A stretch of 64,000 nucleotides of DNA from Littorina saxatilis (GCF_037325665.1 NC_090255.1:31126760-31190759); one strand, 5' to 3'. Shown: positions 39,421-49,040, counted from the stretch's first letter. Numbers and translations: made by a program. The notes: generated from the letters alone by a model not told the origin.

Positions 39421-42400
39421 CGGAGTGATGAGTTTGTGTTACTGTTTGTCGATTTCTTACGTGAGCCTTGATGGCTTCGCCTCTTGTCTTTCTTGTTGTA
39501 TGGATTTTGACTTCTTTGTGTTTGACTTTGACACAGCCTTGGGCAGAGGGCGTGGCTTGCTGTTGGGACCCAATCCAGTACACACGGTGGGAGCTGGGCG
39601 CGGCCTCGTGGGGAGCAACCCTGCCCAGCCTCAAAATGTGGGAGCGCTCAGTGTTACAGTGAACGGAAGTGTGGGAGTGAGTGGACACAGACAGCACCCC
39701 AGTGCGAACACACCAGCCGGACACGGCTTGGGAGACACGAACTTGACCTCTCCCAGCGTGGGTGTGATCGGCAGCAGGCCGACCGGACCCGCGGGGCGAG
39801 GGATGGGGAACGTGACAGTGCCTATGTTGGGCGGGGGCAGGCAGAACGTGGGCGTCATAGGGGACATGAGAAGTGCTGCCAGACCGCCAGCAGCAGTCCA
39901 AGCGAAGAGAGGTGGTCAGGATCCTCAGGGAAAGGGAATGGCATCCCAAATGGGAGCCTCTATGGGCCGTGGCGTGGTCTCTCCGCCGTTCTTCCTACCC
40001 GGTGCTTTGGGACCCTCGCAGGCCTACCCTGCCTACACCGGGTAAGTGTGCTCTGGGGAATTGATAATTGAATTTGCCAGAAATGCTGGAGCTTTAATGT
40101 TTTCTACAACAGTGGAAGCCCCTTTTTAGGACCTGTAAAAATCCAAGAAAATCAGGGTTTGAGCAAGAGGAAGTCTTAACCCCTTCACTGCCCACCCCGT
40201 ATGTAATACGTGGTCATTTTCGGTTTGTCATACGCCCATAACCGTATCTCATACGTGGGATGTGTGTCAACAACATTTCAGGACATTTCTGAAAACTAAA
40301 TGGGAGGTAACCACTGTCCAAGTACTTGTAGGGGGTTCTAAACACAGTTCTTTCCCATAGACCGTTCGGATAAGTTACTACCACGTGTTGAAAACTGTGT
40401 TACAAATGTAGAACCGACTATAGCATTCACAATGGCGGCTGAAAGTCGGACGTCAACTCGTAGACCTGTTTTCAAGTGATACAGTGTTCTGGAAGCTCTA
40501 CAAGAAGTGATTTATGGATTACCACACAGAATACTTTAATGGGCTGTAATGTGAGTACCTGATGTTTGACACCAGTTTTAGCAGTGTTTTGTGTGGTTTT
40601 ACGTGCTGCAATGTGTGTGTGTGTAAGTCCGGAAACTGTAATTTTTTTACAAAAATGGTCATTATATCAATTTTTACTATAACAATCACAAACAAAGTCC
40701 AATGATCATGTCATCCTATAATAGCCAAGGGTATAAGCAAAACCTGTGCCAAAGATCTAAGAAATATCTCAATAAATGATCGAGCAGTGAACAGATTTGT
40801 GAACCTACCGAAGAAAGCGAAATTTTGCCCTGGCACACAGCAATACCAAAATGCTGTTATACTGTGGCAGTGAAGGGGTTAAAATGGGGGTACATTTATT
40901 GATAATATGAATAAAAGATCTTAAAAAAAAAAAATATCAAAAAAATCAAGGTCTTAGTTAGGGGGGGGGTCTTAAATTGGGGTGTTCCACTGTATCTGGG
41001 TATTTTTTTCTTCTTCTGAACATCGAGAGTGAAAAAGCGACAAGTGGCCTCGGATAGTGACATAGATTATGTACACTGAGCTGTTTGTAGGTTACAGGGG
41101 GTGAATAATGTGATGATCTAAGCAAAGATTGACACCTTTTTGTCTACCAAGGCTAGCCTTTGATCGACAGGGTCTGATTTTGCTATGAAGTTGGTATCCT
41201 GTCTGCTGAACATTTACTTTGGTATAACCGATTGTGTCAGCAGTTTCTACTGTGATATTTAATTAGTTTGATAACCATTTTCTGCAGATTTGTTTTTTTT
41301 TCAACTTTTGTCTGTTTAATTGTTTCACAGCAATGCAAAAAGATGTAAACTACACATCTACCAACTGACTGGAAAACAAGGAGGAAAAATATATGCTCAC
41401 ACTACAAAGTACAACTATGGTAGTGATCCCATCAAAACACTTAGTAGTATAATAAAGCCAGAGTCACATTTTGTCATTTATATTCGAAAATTCAGCACAG
41501 GCAAAATATTACTTATATTCGGGCCAGGTATGGATAGCCAGGTTTAGTTAGTCTGATTGATTCTGGTCTCACTCAGTAGGATAGGGGAACACTTTGCATT
41601 GATCTGAATGAGAACCTTATTGTCTGTTTTCAGGGTGACCAATGGAACGTCGGAGTCAGCGCAGTCACTGGCCCAGCTGGTGGCAGGTGGGCGCGGAAGA
41701 GGCGCCTACCCACCGGGACAGTCTTACAGGTACGTACAATATTCAGCTGACAGATGAGAGCAATAGTCCAGTGGTAAAGACGTCGGTGTGGAAAGTTCCT
41801 TGTTTGAATCCCGGTCCTGCTTGGTGGGTTAAGGGTGGAGATTTTTCCAGTTTCCCAGGTCAACTTATGTGCAGACCTACTTATGCCTTATCCCCTTTAG
41901 TGTACGAACAAGCAGAAGACCAAGTACGCACGGAAAAGATCCTGTATTCTATGTCAGAGTTTGGTGGGATATATAGAAACAACATATGACCATTGATATT
42001 TGTTACCCGGCTTGTTATGAATGGAAGTCTTTAAAATGATGACAAATGTTCTTGTCCCCTTGTCTATAATCTTGACCAAAATACACCTGTCTTGAAAAGC
42101 CACCTGCAGAACTCTCTCATTGCAGGTGTCACACTCTCTCATTGCAGGTGTCACACTCTCTCATAGCAGGTGTCACACTCTCTCGTAGCAGGTGTCACAC
42201 TCTATCGTAGCAGGTGTCACACTCTCTCGTTGCAGGTGTCACACTCTCATTGCAGGTGTCACTCTCTCATTGCAGGTGTCACACTCTCTCATTGCAGGTG
42301 TCACACTCTCTCATTGCAGGTGTCACACTCTCTCATAGCAGGTGTCACACTCTCTCATAGCAGGTGTCACACTCATTGCAGGTGTCACACTCTCTCATTG

Positions 42401-45335
42401 CAGGTGTCACACTCTCTCATAGCAGGTGTCACACTCTATCGTAGCAGGTGTCACACTCTCTCATAGCAGGTGTCACACTCTCTCATAGCAGGTGTCACAC
42501 TCTCTCATTGCAGTTGTCACACTCTCATAGCAGGTGTCACTCTCTCATAGCAGGTGTCACACTCTCTCATTGAAGGTGTCACACTCTCTCATTGCAGGTG
42601 TCACACTCTCTCATTGCAGGTGTCACACTACACAGTGGAACCCCTTTTGTTTAGACCTCCAAAAAGCTAAGAAAACGAGATCTTAAAAGGGTGGGAGTCA
42701 CTAAAAGGAGGTACATTTACAGAGGTTATAAACAGAAAGTCTGAAAAAGAAAGGCCTCAACACGTTGTACCCCACCTATGTTGACCAAGTTTTTTTTTTT
42801 AGCTGAGACCAGCTGTGCTGCAGCAGGTCACTCAGAATTGTAGTAACGGTACCGGTAGCTCAGATGGTAGAGCACTGGACTTGTGATCGGAAGGTCGCAG
42901 GTTCGAATTCGGGCCGGGACGGACACGGGTCAACTTTATGTGCAGACCCAGAGACGAAGCCATGTCCCACCCCCGTGTCATCACAATGGCACGTAAAAGA
43001 CCTTGGTCATTCTGCCATAAGTGCAGGTGGCTGAATACACCTTAACACGCAGACACCTGGGTAGCGCGACTCCGTTGCTGCTAGCTTTCCACTGGGAGGA
43101 AGCGACCCGAATTTCCCAGCGATGGGACAATAAAGTAATGAGAATGAGAATGCAACTGTGTCTCAACACGCTGGAATGCAGGCGTTAGATGGACATTACA
43201 GGAAGTGACTGAAGCTAACAGTCTGAGCGGATATATCCGTACCTGGTCAGATATTCAATTCAATTCAATGAGGCTTATATCGCGCATATTCCGTGGGTAC
43301 AGTTCTAGGCGCTCTGCAGTGATGCTGTGTGAGATGAAATTTTATACGGCCAGTAATTGCAGCCATTTCGGCGCATAGAGCCATATGAGTGGGTACGGAT
43401 ATATCCGTACCTGGGAGACAATGAGTTAAAAGGGGCGAGGTCTTACAACGCAGGTTCAAATGTGACCCTCCACCACGAAATGAATCGCATGTCACCTCGC
43501 GCGGTTCTGCGCTAGGCTTAATATAAGTCCGGGGGTACTGTGGTAAAAGTGTGAGGGTCACCTCAGTCACAGGCTTATAACTCGAAAAGTTTTCGCTCTT
43601 TTCTAAAACGGTTTTTACCACTGGATAGAGCATAAAACACTCATTAGGAAAATGTAAAAATATGAAAATCATGCAAAGATGACATGCGACTCATTCCGTG
43701 GTGGAGGGTCACAAATGTACTAGCTGTTGACTGATGTCTGAACCCTACTGGCTCACTGAGCCTGCAACAAATGTTTTATTCATCTTTGTCACAGCAATGA
43801 AAGCATGACTGCGCAACACGCGGGTGGCATGGGATACACCGCACAACCCCAGCAATACATGAGCAGTAGCAGCGATACGGAGGACGACAGCCAGTACCAT
43901 GATGCACCGTCGTGGGTGGGTGGGGGTTACGGAGGTGACCTTCAACCTTCAACGAGTTATTCCAACAGCGCCACCAGTTTGAATTCCAACTACCAGGGGG
44001 CAGCAGCAAGTCACTCTGCCAGTGCCACCAGTATGGCCTCCAACCCGAAAGTTGTGGGTGAGTATAGAAGTTAGTTAGTGCAAAACTTGAAATCTTTTGA
44101 GGATGAAAGTCACTGGTTCGTTTGAAATGTGTGGGTTAGTGTAGAAGTTAGTACAAAACTTGAAATCTTTTGAGGATGAAAGTCACTGGTTCGTTTGAAA
44201 GTTGTGGGTTAGTGTAGAAGTTAGTGCTAAACTTGAAATCTTTTGAGGATGAAAGTCACTGGTTCGTTTGAAAGTTGTGGGTTAGTGTAGAAGTTAGTGC
44301 AAACTTGAAATCTTTTGAGGATGAAAGTCACTGGTTCGTTTGAAATGTGTGGGTTAGTGTAGAAGTTAGTGCAAACTTGAAATCTTTTGAGGATGAAAGT
44401 CACTGGTTCGTTTGAAAGTTGTGTGTGTGTAATAGAAAAACTGAAATTTTCTGAGAATGAAAGTTGCTTGTTCATTTCACTTATTCTCTCGGGTGCCATG
44501 AGATTGGTTCTGCGTAATTCTCACTTAATTTTGTTGCTCATGTCATATATATGATAATTAGAGCACTTTCGCTGTTTTGTCCTTTCATCTGAGTTACAGT
44601 CAAACCTGTCTATGATAAGCACTCAAGGGACTGACCAAGTGGTCACAAGAGAGAGGTGGTTGCAATGGAAAAGTGAATTATATGGAGAAAACCTCTTTTG
44701 GGGTGATGGTTGGGGGTGAGTGGTTGTTACTGAGACGTGGCTGGGAGGGCAGGTTCAACTGTGTTTGAAAAACTTTTCTTTGTAGCAGGACTTGCTTGTA
44801 AGGTTGCTGAATGTTTTGGAGGTATAGGTGGATGTGTATGAAGGATGTTGTGCATGTTTGGGGTCTGGATGTCTTTGTTGGCGCAAGATGATACAATTCA
44901 GAGAGATTGTGATTTTTTTGTTTGACGAATTTCTTCAGAAAACACAAATTTATGTCCATTTTCAACCATTGTAGGGTCTTGGGCAGATGAGGTTGACAAA
45001 TCTTTTCCCATGCCTTACGCAGTGCCCTCATCAGATTCCCTATCCAGTGACAGTAAGTACATGCTATAATCCAGTGTCCTTCGCCTGGCCTCTGTTTTCG
45101 CTCTGTGAAACATACTACGGTAAAAACCTCCCACTAACGACCTTGAAAATGTCCAGAGAAATCGGTCGTAAAAAGGAGGGGTCTTTATTGGGAGTTTGGG
45201 AGGTTTTAATTTTTTTGACAGGGGAGGCAACTGTTGTGCAGTTAAGTCTTTGATTTTCCGTAGTTATGTCCCTTGGGCTTTGGGTTCGTTATACATGTAC
45301 CATTTTTGCTCCCATTTGAAAACAGGCAGATAACA

Positions 45336-45380
<45 letters not shown>

Positions 45381-47576
45381 ACACACACAGACACACACAC
45401 ACACACAGACACACACACACAGACACACTGTGACACACACACACACACAGAATTAAACACATTGAGACTGCAAAATCTGTGGTATAATACGTGTATGTAG
45501 TTATACATGTCTTAAGAGTATACAAGTTGACTCTGGTAAAACACAGGCTACAACAAGTTAAAACAAGTTCCAGGTAAAACGGAGTCAGTTAAAATCAACG
45601 GTTCCTTTCATTTCTAACACATTGTATTTCTGTCTTCTAGCGTCAACAGTTTTCGTTTTTTTGTTGGAGTCGCCATGTTAACAGTAACACACAATTACCT
45701 CTCAAAATGTAAAATGAAGTTGAACTAAGACAGAGCGCTTTGACACAAAACAACTCACAAACTCAAGTCAAGGGGAGTGTTTCCATTGGTTATTGAGGAT
45801 TATTCATCTACACAGGTGGTGAGCACAAAATCACAGAATACATACGCAAACAAACTAGCCAAAAAGAACGCCATGGGGTAGGCAGGCAATATTGACGCCT
45901 TCATTATTGAGTTGTTGTTCAAACTGCGCCTACCAACACCTTCCACTCCCTTTCTCTCCCCTCCCCTCCACCCCCCTTCCCCTACTTCAAGGGCAGTCAT
46001 TCAATTGTGACAGCAAAAGGGGAGAGGAGGACAGCCGTAGGCCACTCGACCGGCACGCACCGCTGACCACAGACCACCACTCCTGACTTGATGCGTGACT
46101 AATCGCGTGCGTGTGCTGGGCAATTACGAACTTTGACACTCGCTGATAAAAAGGTCAAAGTCGTTATTGACCCTTTGATATTAGGTCGGTCGTCTGAAAA
46201 CGGAGGTCGTCGTTCTTGGGAGGTTAGTTACATAGTAAAAGGCATCCGTGCCGAGAAATTTGGTTGGCAAAAGGAGGGGGTCGTTCTTGGAGAGGTCGTT
46301 ACGGGAGGTTCCACTGTATTTTGACTCACCTGAGTAATTGGTGAGTCTTAGTATTCATCAGTGTACGGATGGCCAGCTGGCCGTGGACAAAATTCTTAAC
46401 GTTGACGTTTTCTCGGATGATTTTGAAGCTAGAGTTTTGAAACTGCAACCTTCTAGGGTTTGAGGATCTCCCCCACATGATTTCTTGTTTTGGAGGATTC
46501 TTGGGGGAGGGGGGGGGGGGGGGGGGAGGGAGGGAGGGAGGGATGCATGCATGTAGTGTGCATGCTGGGTGTTCTGTTCATAACCCAGCAAACTCATGTC
46601 AGTCGATTGATCACACACATAGGGGGTAAGGGCACTAGCAGGTCTACATGTTAGTTGATCTAGGTCAGATTATCTCAACTCTAAACCCACAAGGCACAGC
46701 TGGGATTGGAACCCTGAGCCTTGTAGATTGGAGACCAACATCCTTACCGCTAAGCTATTTTACAGTGGAACCTCCCTTTCAAGACACATACGCACCCATG
46801 CTGCCCCCTCATCCCCCCCCCCCCCTCCCCCAATTTAAGACTCCCTACTTCTAAGTGCTTACTTTTTCAGATTATCTTCTAGTAAGCTCTGTAAATTTAC
46901 CTCTATTTTAAGACCGGCACGGTTGGCCTAGTGGTAAGGCGTCCGCCCCGTGATCGGGAGGTCGTGGGTTCGAACCCCGGCCGGGTCATACCTAAGACTT
47001 TAAAATTGGCAATCTAGTGGCTGCTCCGCCTGGCGTCTGGCATTATGGGGTTAGTGCTAGGACTGGTTGGTCCGGTGTCAGAATAATGTGACTGGGTGAG
47101 ACATGAAGCCTGTGCTGCGACTTCTGTCTTGTGTGTGGCGCACGTTATATGTCAAAGCAGCACCGCCCTGATATGGCCCTTTGTGGTCGGCTGGGCGTTA
47201 AGCAAACAAACAAACCTCTATTTTAAGACTATCCTTTTTGACTTGCCTAAGTAATAAGGGAGTCATAGTAATGAGCATAGTCTATGTTTTTCATTTCCTT
47301 CCATGTCCATGGAGCTAGAGCTGCAGATACTTTATTTTTGATTCATATTACTTTTGGCGAAGGTGTCAAATCATATGAGTATTTGCTTTTCTTGTTGAGA
47401 CTTAATTTTCTCAGATTTTGGAGGTCTTAAAAGGGTGGTTCGACTTCACCGTTCAAATGTTTATTGCTTTTTCTTGAGGTCTGTTGATTTGTCGTTGATG
47501 TGTGCTAACAGCATACTTGTCTGACAAAGGTGGCCGGGGCAGCAAACAAATTGAGGTAGATCAGGATGAAGCTTAG
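30576..47576 (+). CDS. long GTSF1-like protein with tandem CHHC zinc fingers (11 coding exons)
   Basis: Joined exons 30576-30695, 32368-32494, 35440-35529, 35919-36045, 37500-37574, 38256-38392, 39537-40041, 41634-41729, 43795-44057, 44975-45052, 47512-47576 give 560 residues with every junction in phase and GT-AG. Residues 18-38 (C-x5-H-x9-H-x3-C, beginning CPYESSH) and 50-70 (CPYNASH) are two U11-48K-type CHHC fingers in the spacing of gametocyte-specific factor 1/Asterix, preceded by NDPEDLLE as in that family. GTSF1 proteins bind RNA through these fingers and work with nuclear Piwi proteins in transposon silencing. The acidic WGDSWEDD stretch at exons 3-4 resembles the post-finger region. 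Unusual: GTSF1 is normally under 200 residues; here a Q-rich segment, a Gly-rich region with GRGRG motifs (exons 7 and 8) and a Ser-rich C terminus follow. A non-piRNA CHHC protein is the alternative. Confidence 0.82.
31199..31317 (+). other. segment shared with the ribozyme-bearing element
   Basis: See 4653-4771. Here the open frame extends upstream ([16 protein letters not shown]) and the shared part ends at a donor-like ACTTG|GTAAAT, so an unused or alternative exon is possible. Confidence 0.5.
31489..31808 (+). mobile_element. tRNA-SINE, head truncated, chimeric type
   Basis: Begins GTCGCTGCCGCCTGGTGGGT as in the 27117-27490 SINE but ends with the GGTAAAAACGGTCATACACG tail of the 53485 SINE and a (GAA)n end. 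Confidence 0.8.
32368..32494 (+). CDS. CHHC gene exon 2 (finger 2)
   Basis: Acceptor TTTTTTCAG, donor CAGG|GTAAGG. Encodes [20 protein letters not shown] through [13 protein letters not shown]; ends in phase 1. Confidence 0.85.
32510..32910. mobile_element. CAGTGAAACCTGTC MITE interrupted by a SINE
   Basis: Left end ACAGTGAAACCTGTC, right part GAGAGGTGGTCGCCAGGGTA. The same family is seen uninterrupted at 44596-44763. The SINE at 32603-32850 splits it at TTATACGGTG. Confidence 0.65.
32603..32850 (+). mobile_element. tRNA-SINE (GGCGTTAAGCAAACAAAC tail), head truncated
   Basis: Matches 46914-47214 from box B (CCCCGGCCGGGTCATACC) to the (CAAA)n tail. Confidence 0.85.
32966..33107. repeat. long imperfect hairpin
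   Basis: AACATTGGAGGGGCCAATCA with GGGGTGTGTCGGAAACA is mirrored after about 13 bp by TGTTTCCGACACACCCC and GGCTCCTCCAATGTT. Arms of about 60 bp. Confidence 0.85.
33188..33864. mobile_element. hAT-like non-autonomous element (5-bp target duplication)
   Basis: Ends CAGGGTTTGACACTA and TAGTGTCGACCCCTG (inverted), flanked by CTAGG at 33183-33187 and 33865-33869. No transposase; the ORFs inside are not recognisable. Confidence 0.75.
34420..35255 (+). mobile_element. ACTCACATG repeat with AGGTCA half-site arrays, copy 1
   Basis: Starts GACTCACATGCGAAGC, then (CGTC)n; ends GTGAGTCGTATGGGCTTTGC. Many TCAAGGTCA or TGACCTTGA motifs, some as direct repeats three bases apart or as inverted pairs. No coding capacity. 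Nearly the same as 36092-36942. Confidence 0.85.
35440..35529 (+). CDS. CHHC gene exon 3
   Basis: Acceptor TTTCTCCAG, donor GATG|GTAAGT. Encodes [20 protein letters not shown] then [11 protein letters not shown]; phase 1 in and out. Confidence 0.8.
35816..35836. repeat. (TG)n microsatellite
   Basis: Short TG run in intron 3. Confidence 0.8.
35919..36045 (+). CDS. CHHC gene exon 4
   Basis: Acceptor ACTTACAG, donor TTGG|GTAAGT. Encodes [20 protein letters not shown] through [12 protein letters not shown], charged and Q-rich; ends in phase 2. Confidence 0.8.
36092..36942 (+). mobile_element. ACTCACATG repeat with AGGTCA half-site arrays, copy 2
   Basis: Aligns with 34420-35255 almost base for base, with a C-run and small indels after the (CGTC)n start. 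Lies in intron 4. Confidence 0.85.
37323..37492 (+). repeat. 33-bp minisatellite next to exon 5
   Basis: Five units of TGTGTCAAATGTCCCGTGAA plus ACATCACATCCAT, abutting the acceptor TTGTGTCTTGCAG of exon 5. Confidence 0.95.
37500..37574 (+). CDS. CHHC gene exon 5
   Basis: Acceptor GTCTTGCAG, donor CATAG|GTAAGC. With two bases carried from exon 4 it encodes [20 protein letters not shown] then EQAAHR; the other frames close or do not join. The GT-AG-bounded stretch 37065-37086 would break this frame and is not used. Confidence 0.8.
37835..38225. repeat. dispersed repeat with ACGGATATATCCGT palindromes
   Basis: The part from 37960 recurs at 42775-43430, where two SINEs have inserted into it. 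Contains GAGACCAGCTGTGCTACAGC and GAGCCATATGAGTGGGTAC. Confidence 0.7.
38256..38392 (+). CDS. CHHC gene exon 6 (Q-rich)
   Basis: Acceptor GCTGTGCAG, donor CTGG|GTGAGT. Encodes [20 protein letters not shown] then [20 protein letters not shown] and QDRAL; ends in phase 1. Confidence 0.8.
38393..39536 (+). other. intron 6 of the CHHC gene
   Basis: Contains degraded CAGTGGAACC-family MITE sequence with two long G-runs (38569-38596, 38739-38756), and (TG)n at 39107-39122 and 39371-39418. No exon seen. Confidence 0.6.
39537..40041 (+). CDS. CHHC gene exon 7 (Gly-rich, GRG motifs)
   Basis: Acceptor TTTGACACAG, donor ACCGG|GTAAGT. 505 bp encoding [15 protein letters not shown], then Gly/Asn/Pro/Val-rich sequence with several GRG motifs and a final AYPAYTG. 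Low complexity, no fold predicted by eye. Confidence 0.85.
40107..40997. mobile_element. CAGTGGAA MITE interrupted by a piggyBac-like MITE
   Basis: Left end CAGTGGAAGCCCCTTTTT, right end GTGTTCCACTG. The element at 40180-40878 sits inside it. Confidence 0.7.
40180..40878. mobile_element. piggyBac-like MITE, TTAA target
   Basis: Perfect 13-bp inverted ends CCCCTTCACTGCC and GGCAGTGAAGGGG, flanked by TTAA at 40176-40179 and 40879-40882. No transposase. Confidence 0.9.
41634..41729 (+). CDS. CHHC gene exon 8 (GGRGRG)
   Basis: Acceptor GTTTTCAG, donor TACAG|GTACGT. Encodes [20 protein letters not shown] then [12 protein letters not shown]; phase 2 in and out. Confidence 0.8.
41743..41990 (+). 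mobile_element. tRNA-SINE, diverged
   Basis: Head with box-A-like CAGTGGTAAAGACG and box-B-like TTTGAATCCCGG, then the central GTCAACTTATGTGCAGACC motif and the common body; the 3' tail is missing. Confidence 0.75.
42110..42630 (+). repeat. 22-bp intronic minisatellite built of acceptor-like units
   Basis: About 24 copies of TCTCTCATTGCAGGTGTCAC plus AC (variants ATAGCAG, GTAGCAG). Each unit contains a pyrimidine-rich stretch and CAG|GTG. Lies in intron 8. Confidence 0.95.
42846..43151 (+). mobile_element. tRNA-SINE, full length, third head type
   Basis: Head CCGGTAGCTCAGATGGTAGA (box A) and AGGTCGCAGGTTCGAATTCG (box B), the central GTCAACTTTATGTGCAGACC motif, and a tail ACAATAAAGTAATGAGAATG. 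A reversed copy lies at 62437-62787. Confidence 0.9.
43253..43377 (-). mobile_element. SINE-like tail (TTATATCGCGC family)
   Basis: Starts with (ATTCA)n and CTTATATCGCGCATATTCCG; same family as 11410-11735. Confidence 0.65.
43795..44057 (+). CDS. CHHC gene exon 9
   Basis: Acceptor TTGTCACAG, donor GTTGTGG|GTGAGT. Encodes [20 protein letters not shown], then an acidic-serine patch [10 protein letters not shown] and a Ser/Ala/Asn-rich end; phase 2 in, 1 out. Confidence 0.85.
44047..44425 (+). repeat. 73-bp minisatellite that includes copies of the exon 9 donor
   Basis: Five units; each begins GAAAGTTGTGGGTTAGTG or a variant and contains CTTGAAATCTTTTGAGGATG and GTCACTGGTTCGTTTG. The first unit start overlaps the last 11 coding bases and the donor of exon 9. 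Confidence 0.9.
44596..44763. mobile_element. short MITE (ACAGTCAAACCTGTCT / GGCAGGTTCAACTGT)
   Basis: 168 bp with inverted ends; same family as 32510-32910; part of a further copy at 48119-48163. Confidence 0.75.
44975..45052 (+). CDS. CHHC gene exon 10
   Basis: Acceptor ATTGTAG, donor GACA|GTAAGT. Encodes [20 protein letters not shown] then SLSSD; phase 1 in and out. Confidence 0.75.
45333..45450. repeat. (CA)n microsatellite
   Basis: CA run with regular CAGACACA interruptions. Confidence 0.95.
46545..46764 (-). mobile_element. tRNA-SINE, old copy
   Basis: Diverged reverse copy of the 27117-27490 type; complements of AACCCAGCAAACTC, AGCAGGTCTACATGT and TGGGATTGGAACCC are readable. Confidence 0.55.
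46914..47214 (+). mobile_element. tRNA-SINE, full length (fourth type)
   Basis: Head CGGCACGGTTGGCCTAGTGG (box A) and GGTCGTGGGTTCGAACCCCG (box B), body CCTGGCGTCTGGCATTATGG, tail GGGCGTTAAGCAAACAAAC. Confidence 0.9.
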
Positions 47577-47624
47577 ATGGATCGACCAGAATGACATCAA
47601 GGTGTGACACTGGACCTGTTCACT
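47512..47624 (+). CDS. CHHC gene exon 11 (stop codon)
   Basis: Acceptor GCTAACAG; encodes [20 protein letters not shown] and A, then TAG at 47574-47576. A donor CACT|GTAAGT at 47624 lies 48 bases past the stop, so a 3' UTR intron leading to 49260 is likely and close enough to avoid nonsense-mediated decay. Confidence 0.7.
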
Positions 47625-47798
47625 GTAAGTTCATGTGGAAAGCAGAAGAGTTGAATGTGTTCCGTGAACCCCCCCCCCCCCCCCCCCCTCCCGCTTAAGC
47701 CATTGGGGTGGTTCTGCCGTTTTGAAGAACCTAGCTTGGTTCGTCTGCTGCTAAAGCAGGCAAAACACAATGTTCAAGCAGTGAACGAAGAACACATA

Positions 47799-48052
47799 AG
47801 GCCAACAACAAAAAAATAGGTCTGTTTACGGTAACATAGGCCCAAAAAATAGGGTCGGTAGGTTGGGATTTTTTTTATTTTTTTTATTGTTATTTTTTCC
47901 AAAAAACCATATTTTTACGTTATTTGGCAAAAAAAACAAGATTTTTTTTTTTTTTTTTTTTCCCCAAATGCCAAAAAAAAGTCTAGGGTCGCGCGAAAAA
48001 AATAGGGTCGGTCGGGTTACCGTAAACAGACTATTTTTTTGGGGGGGCCTAA
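47799..48052. mobile_element. AGGCC...GGTAAC MITE family, copy 3
   Basis: Ends GGTCTGTTTACGGTAACATA and GGTTACCGTAAACAGAC (inverted), with AATAGGGTCGGT just inside both. Confidence 0.8.
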
Positions 48053-48526
48053 TACCCATCTCAGAAACAGACATTACCACATCTCTCTCCCAATATTAGC
48101 TAACGTTATGTCATGTTGAAGGTGGTCGTTATCAAAAGCTGGTCGTCAGGGCAGGTTGGACTGTTCTTTTAAGGGATACCCCTGGCAAGAAAAACAAATC
48201 GTCTCAAATTTCCCCAAGAGCTACACAGTTCACTTCAGGGTTTGATATGTTCACACCACAAACAAGTAATTCCTTAGAATTAGTGTTAAAAGTTCAGTTA
48301 TTCGAAATATCTATGTTTTTCTTATTGATGCCTGGGTGGGATTCTTCCGGTACATTCCGGAAATCAGGATTCGTAATTTCTGTGGTGACGTTTTTTTGGC
48401 TGTTAATTATATAAATCCTTCAGCATCTGGGGGCCCCCAGATACCCCCTTAAAGTTCTTCAGGATTCATGACATTGTTTAGTCCCACCCATGTTGATGCT
48501 TTGAGAGGTACTCTTTGGAGACTGTA

Positions 48527-48838
48527 CATTCTTCTTCTGCAGCGTTCCAGAATTTTTCTGGTAACGTGTGAGCTCGTTTGCCCATTTGGGTTCCCCACAC
48601 TATGCTCTGAGAGCATAGTCAGCTAACTCCGCTTTCGTTGAGTAGGCATGCTGGGTATTTTCGTGTTTCCATAACCCACCGAACTCCGACATGGATTACA
48701 GGATCTTTTCCGTGCGCACTTGGTCTTGTGCTTGCGTGTACACACGAAGGGGGTTAAGTCACTAGCAGGTCTGCACATAAGTTGACCTGGGAGATCAGAA
48801 AAATCTCCACTCTTAACCCACCAGGCGGCAGCGACCGC
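48527..48838 (-). mobile_element. tRNA-SINE, head truncated
   Basis: Reverse copy nearly identical to 27117-27430 including its TATGCTCTGAGAGCATA hairpin; stops at GGCGGCAGCGACCG. Confidence 0.85.
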
Positions 48839-49040
48839 GGAGTCAATTAGGCGTTTATAGTAGTGTCAAGACTGTTTGTTTATCTAGTGGGCCCATGCTA
48901 TCACCGACTTCTGACAGCTCCTGCATCGTAAATCTCCCTGTCCCAGGGTACAATGCTAGCCTACAGGAGCTGTCAGTAGACGGCGATAGCATGGGTGCGC
49001 TAGATAAACAAACAGTCTTTGCGCTACTATAAGCGCCTAA
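48839..49040. repeat. inverted repeat around a short centre
   Basis: GGAGTCAATTAGGCG with GACTGTTTGTTTATCTAG and CAGCTCCTG is mirrored by CAGGAGCTGTCAG, CTAGATAAACAAACAGTC and CGCCTAATTGACTCCG. Arms of about 80 bp, probably a small foldback element. Confidence 0.8.

Larger units (their letters stand above)
42775..43430. repeat. second copy of the 37960 repeat, split by two SINEs
   Basis: Blocks 42777-42845, 43152-43252 and 43376-43430 match 37960-38220 in order; the gaps are the SINEs at 42846-43151 and 43253-43377. Confidence 0.8.
45053..47511 (+). other. intron 10 of the CHHC gene
   Basis: Contains a MITE bounded by about 45110 and 46318 (ends resembling CAGTGGAACCTCCCGTAACG), (CA)n at 45333-45450, an old reversed SINE (46545-46764), a G-run and a full SINE (46914-47214). 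No exon seen. Confidence 0.6.

Noticed and set aside
39356-39949. Minus-strand ORF of 197 codons
   Set aside because: Antisense shadow of exon 7 of the CHHC gene and its GC-rich codons.
42170-42466. ORF with repeated cysteine-histidine peptide
   Set aside because: Pure reading of the 22-bp minisatellite inside an intron.
42110-42630. CRISPR array
   Set aside because: Units are contiguous 22-bp repeats without spacers, in animal DNA.
42846-42920. tRNA gene
   Set aside because: tRNA-like boxes A and B are the head of a SINE; the same applies at 46914, 53485 and 62787.
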